Origin: Proteiniclasticum ruminis
GTDB lineage: Bacteria; Bacillota; Clostridia; Clostridiales; Clostridiaceae
NCBI RefSeq assembly: GCF_900115135.1
Contig: NZ_FOVK01000001.1
Coordinates: 434,001-498,000 of the forward strand
Reading direction: 5' to 3'
Length of the DNA stretch: 64,000 bases
This document shows positions 61,315-64,000 of the stretch, piece after piece. The translations under genes and the position numbers were made by a program. The stretch's first letter is position 1, and every line of letters starts with the position of its first letter. The notes under the pieces were generated by a model. That model saw nothing but the letters and a program-made list of their open reading frames with translations. It ran no database searches and was not told the DNA's origin.

Positions 61315-62012
61315 GATTCAAGATCATTGAAACGGTATCCGATACCTCGTACCGTCTCGATATAGACAGGATTCTTATCATCATCTTCCAGCTTCTGTCT
61401 TAAATGCCTGATATGCACATCGACGGTCCGCGTCTCCCCCACATACTCATAACCCCATATTTTATCCAGCAGCACATCACGTTTCATAACTTTACCGCGA
61501 TTTTTCACAAGGATATCCAGGAGCTCATACTCTTTTAAAGTCAGCTCTACTTTTTGATTGTTCTTTGTCACCTGATGTTTATCATAATCAATCACAACAT
61601 CGGAAAAAGAATACACTGCTGATTCCTCAGCTTCCGAAGCACTTCTTCTGAGGACAGCTTTTATCCTAGCCATAAGCTCCCTTACTGAGAATGGTTTTGT
61701 AATATAATCATCAGCCCCCAGTTCTAGACCTAAGATCTTGTCGATCTCTTCAGATTTAGCCGTGAGCATTATAATAGGGATACCTTTGGTCTGATCTGAA
61801 CTTCTCAAGTTTTTACAAACTTCAAGCCCATCCATGAGCGGTAGCATCACATCCAGCAGGATTATTGTTGGTTTCTCTGTTTTGGCCAAGGTAAGTCCGT
61901 CGACCCCATTATAAGCTTCTGCGGTCTCATAACCAGCATTCTCCAAATTATACCGGATCAGCTCCACAATATGCTCCTCATCATCAATGATAAGTATTTT
62001 CTCTTTCATCAT
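61311..62012 (-). CDS. phoP: PhoP-type response regulator
   Basis: 233 residues. Receiver domain with acidic pocket IIDDEEHI, phosphorylated Asp in LLDVMLPLMDG (about 53), Thr in IIMLTAKSEE and Lys in YITKPFS. The OmpR-type winged helix is about 130-230 (LTLKEYELLDILVKNRGKVM, TRTVDVHIRHLRQKLE, YIETVRGIGYRF). It begins MMKEK; either ATG could serve, after AGAGGTG at a long spacing. Repeats at 62103-62119 suggest autoregulation. Confidence 0.9.
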   Translation of the reverse strand: MMKEKILIIDDEEHIVELIRYNLENAGYETAEAYNGVDGLTLAKTEKPTIILLDVMLPLMDGLEVCKNLRSSDQTKGIPIIMLTAKSEEIDKILGLELGADDYITKPFSVRELMARIKAVLRRSASEAEESAVYSFSDVVIDYDKHQVTKNNQKVELTLKEYELLDILVKNRGKVMKRDVLLDKIWGYEYVGETRTVDVHIRHLRQKLEDDDKNPVYIETVRGIGYRFNDLES

Positions 62013-62102
62013 AACTCTACATACACCTCTCGATTCATCACAATCAATATTCTACTCTTATTTAACCATAAAGAAACATTTAGAACAATTGAAACGCAAT
62101 CA

Positions 62103-62119
62103 ATTAACCTGAAGTTAAC
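62103..62119 (-). promoter_or_regulatory. Possible PhoP box before phoP
   Basis: Minus-strand TTAAC and TTAAT repeats at 11-base spacing (GTTAACTTCAGGTTAAT). Only two units are clear, and no good promoter is visible. Confidence 0.4.
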
Positions 62120-62227
62120 GGTTCTGTCAGAATAATCTCAGATAGCCATTTCCATCATCAAGGTTCTTTAAAGATCTTTTTCTTCCTCAAGTTTCCTTTA
62201 TCTGATCCCCCGACCTACTGTAACCCT

Positions 62228-62264
62228 AAAAAAGCTGCATGGGTTACTCTCCATACAGCTTTTT
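62228..62264 (-). terminator. Terminator of nrdR
   Basis: AAAAAGCTGTATGG / CCATGCAGCTTTTT with an eight-base loop, T-rich on the minus strand. Confidence 0.88.
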
Positions 62265-62276
62265 CTTAACCATTTT

Positions 62277-62741
62277 TTATCTCTTCTGATCTTTGCCCAT
62301 AAGATTATTGATTTCAGTAAGAAACGTGTTGATGTCCTTAAACTGCCGATAAACAGAAGCAAACCTGACATAGGCAACTTCATCCACGTCTTTGAGACGA
62401 TCCATCACCATCTCTCCGATTTCTGTAGAAGAAATCTCTGAGATCATACTATTGGAAATATTTCTCTCAATATCAGATGCGATCTCCTCAATCTGAAATC
62501 GCGATACAGGACGCTTCTGACATGCCCGAATGAGGCCCACAATGATTTTATTCTTGTCAAAGTTCTCTCTGCTGTTGTCCCGCTTCACAACCAGTATCGG
62601 AATATCCTCCACTTTTTCATAGGTGGTATATCTTTTCCCGCAGGAAAGACACTCCCGCCTTCTACGAATCGCAGAATTATCTTCAATGGACCGGGAATCA
62701 ATGACCTTGCTTTCAGAAAAAGCACAAAAAGGACATTTCAT
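62277..62741 (-). CDS. nrdR: Transcriptional repressor NrdR
   Basis: 154-residue ATP/dATP-sensing repressor of ribonucleotide reductase genes. The N-terminal zinc ribbon CPFC...CLSCGKRYTTYE (residues 3-42) is followed by the ATP-cone (about 49-139: VVKRDNSRENFDKNKIIVG, VAYVRFASVYRQFKD). It starts 13 bases after ftsZ and ends at a terminator, so it closes the ftsA-ftsZ-nrdR unit. In spore formers spoIIGA, sigE and sigG often lie between ftsZ and this gene; they are absent here. Confidence 0.97.
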   Translation of the reverse strand: MKCPFCAFSESKVIDSRSIEDNSAIRRRRECLSCGKRYTTYEKVEDIPILVVKRDNSRENFDKNKIIVGLIRACQKRPVSRFQIEEIASDIERNISNSMISEISSTEIGEMVMDRLKDVDEVAYVRFASVYRQFKDINTFLTEINNLMGKDQKR

Positions 62742-62754
62742 GAGCTACACCTCA

Positions 62755-63855
62755 TTACTTATTATATCTGTTGCGAAGGAACGCAGGGATTTCCAGTTGG
62801 TCATCCTGATTCTCGTCTGCCTGCTTTGGCTCTTCAGCTCTCTCTCTTCTTGGTGCATCCTTCGGCTCTACTCTTTTTTCTTCCGCTTTATTGTATACTT
62901 TGACTTCATCAAATCCCGTTGCGATCACTGTAATCTTGATTTCGTCTTTCAGCTTTGTGTCAATAACGGCTCCAAAGATGATATTCGCTTCCTGATCTGC
63001 AGCCTCTGTAACAATCTCAGCCGCTTCATTGATTTCAGCTAGAGACAGATCCTCTCCTCCAGTCACATTAAGGAGAATACCCGTTGCACCATCAATTTTT
63101 GTTTCCAGCAGTGGTGATGAAATCGCTTGTTTCACAGCTTCCACAGCTTTGTTCTCACCTTTGCCGTATCCTACTCCCATATGAGCAAGACCCTTATTCA
63201 GCATGATGGTTCTCACATCATTAAAATCAAGATTTACCAGACCATTTTCAGTAATAAGGTCCGTGATACCTTGAACACCTTGTCTTAAAACATCATCTGC
63301 TTTATTGAATGCTTCCTTGAATGTAGTTCTTTTATCAACAATCATAAGAAGTCTTTCATTGGGGATTGTCACCAATGAATCCACTTTTTCTCTCAATTTC
63401 TCAATGCCTATTTCGGCATTCTTCATTCGGGTTTTCCCTTCAAAATTAAAAGGCTTTGTCACAACACCTACTGTAAGAATCCCCATGGATCTTGCAATAT
63501 CAGCGACTACAGGTGTTGCACCTGTTCCTGTTCCTCCACCCATACCAGCAGTTATGAAAACCATATCCGCACCTTTCAGTGCTGCCATAATTTCTTCTTT
63601 GGACTCTTCTGCAGCTTTTTCACCGATCTCCGGATTTGCTCCTGCCCCCAATCCCTTGGTAAGTTTCTCACCAATCTGGATTTTATGGGTTGCATTGGAC
63701 TGCATCAAGGCTTGCTTGTCTGTATTAATGGATATAAAATCCACCTCTCCCAAACCTTCATTGATCATTCTATTCACAGCGTTGTTGCCACCGCCGCCAC
63801 ATCCTACTACTTTAATCTCTGCTGGGCCTTGAATTTGAAAATCAAAATCTAACAC
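62755..63855 (-). CDS. ftsZ: Cell division GTPase FtsZ
   Basis: 366 residues. Tubulin-like GTPase with [15 protein letters not shown] (about 14-28), the signature [16 protein letters not shown] (about 104-119) and the T7 loop [11 protein letters not shown]. The C-terminal conserved peptide for FtsA/SepF binding is [13 protein letters not shown]. The start is GTG at 63855, five bases after GGGGGAG. It is 15 bases downstream of ftsA. Confidence 0.98.
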   Translation of the reverse strand: MLDFDFQIQGPAEIKVVGCGGGGNNAVNRMINEGLGEVDFISINTDKQALMQSNATHKIQIGEKLTKGLGAGANPEIGEKAAEESKEEIMAALKGADMVFITAGMGGGTGTGATPVVADIARSMGILTVGVVTKPFNFEGKTRMKNAEIGIEKLREKVDSLVTIPNERLLMIVDKRTTFKEAFNKADDVLRQGVQGITDLITENGLVNLDFNDVRTIMLNKGLAHMGVGYGKGENKAVEAVKQAISSPLLETKIDGATGILLNVTGGEDLSLAEINEAAEIVTEAADQEANIIFGAVIDTKLKDEIKITVIATGFDEVKVYNKAEEKRVEPKDAPRRERAEEPKQADENQDDQLEIPAFLRNRYNK

Positions 63856-63870
63856 GATTTCTCCCCCTCA

Positions 63871-64000
63871 TTACTTTATAATCTTATTTTTAAGGCTAAC
63901 GAACCAGTCGCGTATCCGTTGAAAGATACTGCTGTCCTCATAATCATCTAAATACTCATCCTCATCGTCTGAGTTCATATTTTTCACATCAACATTCTCT
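63871..64000 (-). CDS. ftsA: Cell division protein FtsA (C-terminal end)
   Basis: Last 42 codons of a gene entering from the right edge. The tail has an acidic stretch (SDDEDEYLDDYEDS) and ends in an amphipathic helix (IFQRIRDWFVSLKNKIIK), the membrane-targeting sequence expected of FtsA. Identification rests on this tail and on position directly before ftsZ. Confidence 0.75.
   Translation of the reverse strand, partial: ENVDVKNMNSDDEDEYLDDYEDSSIFQRIRDWFVSLKNKIIK

Noticed and set aside
1-64000. CRISPR arrays, insertion sequences, prophage, toxin-antitoxin or restriction genes
   Set aside because: I found no repeat-spacer array, transposase, integrase, phage structural gene or typical defence gene; the region reads as core chromosome with scattered accessory genes.

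Overview
The window is a low-to-mid GC Bacillota chromosome segment, most likely from an anaerobic member of Clostridia. Pointers are the nusB-folD-xseA and ftsA-ftsZ-nrdR gene orders, strong AGGAGG ribosome sites, T-box and cobalamin leader RNAs, an EFR1-type ferredoxin, RqcH, and WalR- and PhoP-like operators. Two places where spore formers usually carry sporulation genes are empty of them: spoIIIA between efp and asp23, and spoIIGA-sigE-sigG after ftsZ. I therefore infer an asporogenous lineage. No insertion sequence, prophage, CRISPR array or rRNA was seen. There is one tRNA gene, the initiator.

Layout. 1-4033 (minus): xseA (cut by the window edge), folD, nusB, asp23, efp, aroK. 4035-7808 (minus): a reduced comG-type pseudopilus operon that runs into aroK. 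7995-10719 (plus): rqcH behind a structured leader, then an integral-membrane PTS-EIIC-like protein. 10758-17768 (minus): SdpI-family protein, M42 peptidase, DUF3784-type protein, then sbcD-sbcC-arsC/spx-like. 18032-19944 (plus): an acetyltransferase, then a cobalamin riboswitch controlling a transcobalamin-like (DUF4430) anchored protein and an ECF S component. 19980-25245 (minus): der and a 1268-residue PAS/GGDEF/HD-GYP protein. 25450-31291: a CapA-like protein and the pstSCAB-phoU operon with PhoP-box-like repeats.

31411-37034 (minus): tRNA-fMet, then a four-gene Opp-type ABC operon. It has no binding-protein gene, and one permease is fused to an extracellular M28-peptidase-like domain whose metal ligands look lost. 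37243-39876: a YtcJ-type amidohydrolase and a WYL regulator. 40034-45252 (minus) is the most unusual locus. It encodes a CofE-like ligase, a Crp/Fnr regulator, a signal-less substrate-binding-like protein, a HypB/UreG-like GTPase, a soluble ABC ATPase and a small zinc ribbon, with no permease. A perfect 16-bp palindrome sits about 41.5 bp upstream of the predicted transcription start. 45444-48330 (plus): alpha/beta hydrolase, acetyltransferase-like and DUF6320-type genes.

48372-64000: phzF with an overlooked 58-codon membrane ORF, a YdbC-like protein, a WalR-box-controlled NlpC/P60 hydrolase, an EFR1 ferredoxin, a cysteine T-box before a cystine transporter, dinB, a FAS1 surface protein divergent from a class B sortase, an MFS transporter, a lipoprotein, phoP-phoR, nrdR, ftsZ and the end of ftsA. 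All calls come from reading the sequence and recognising motifs. No database search was run.
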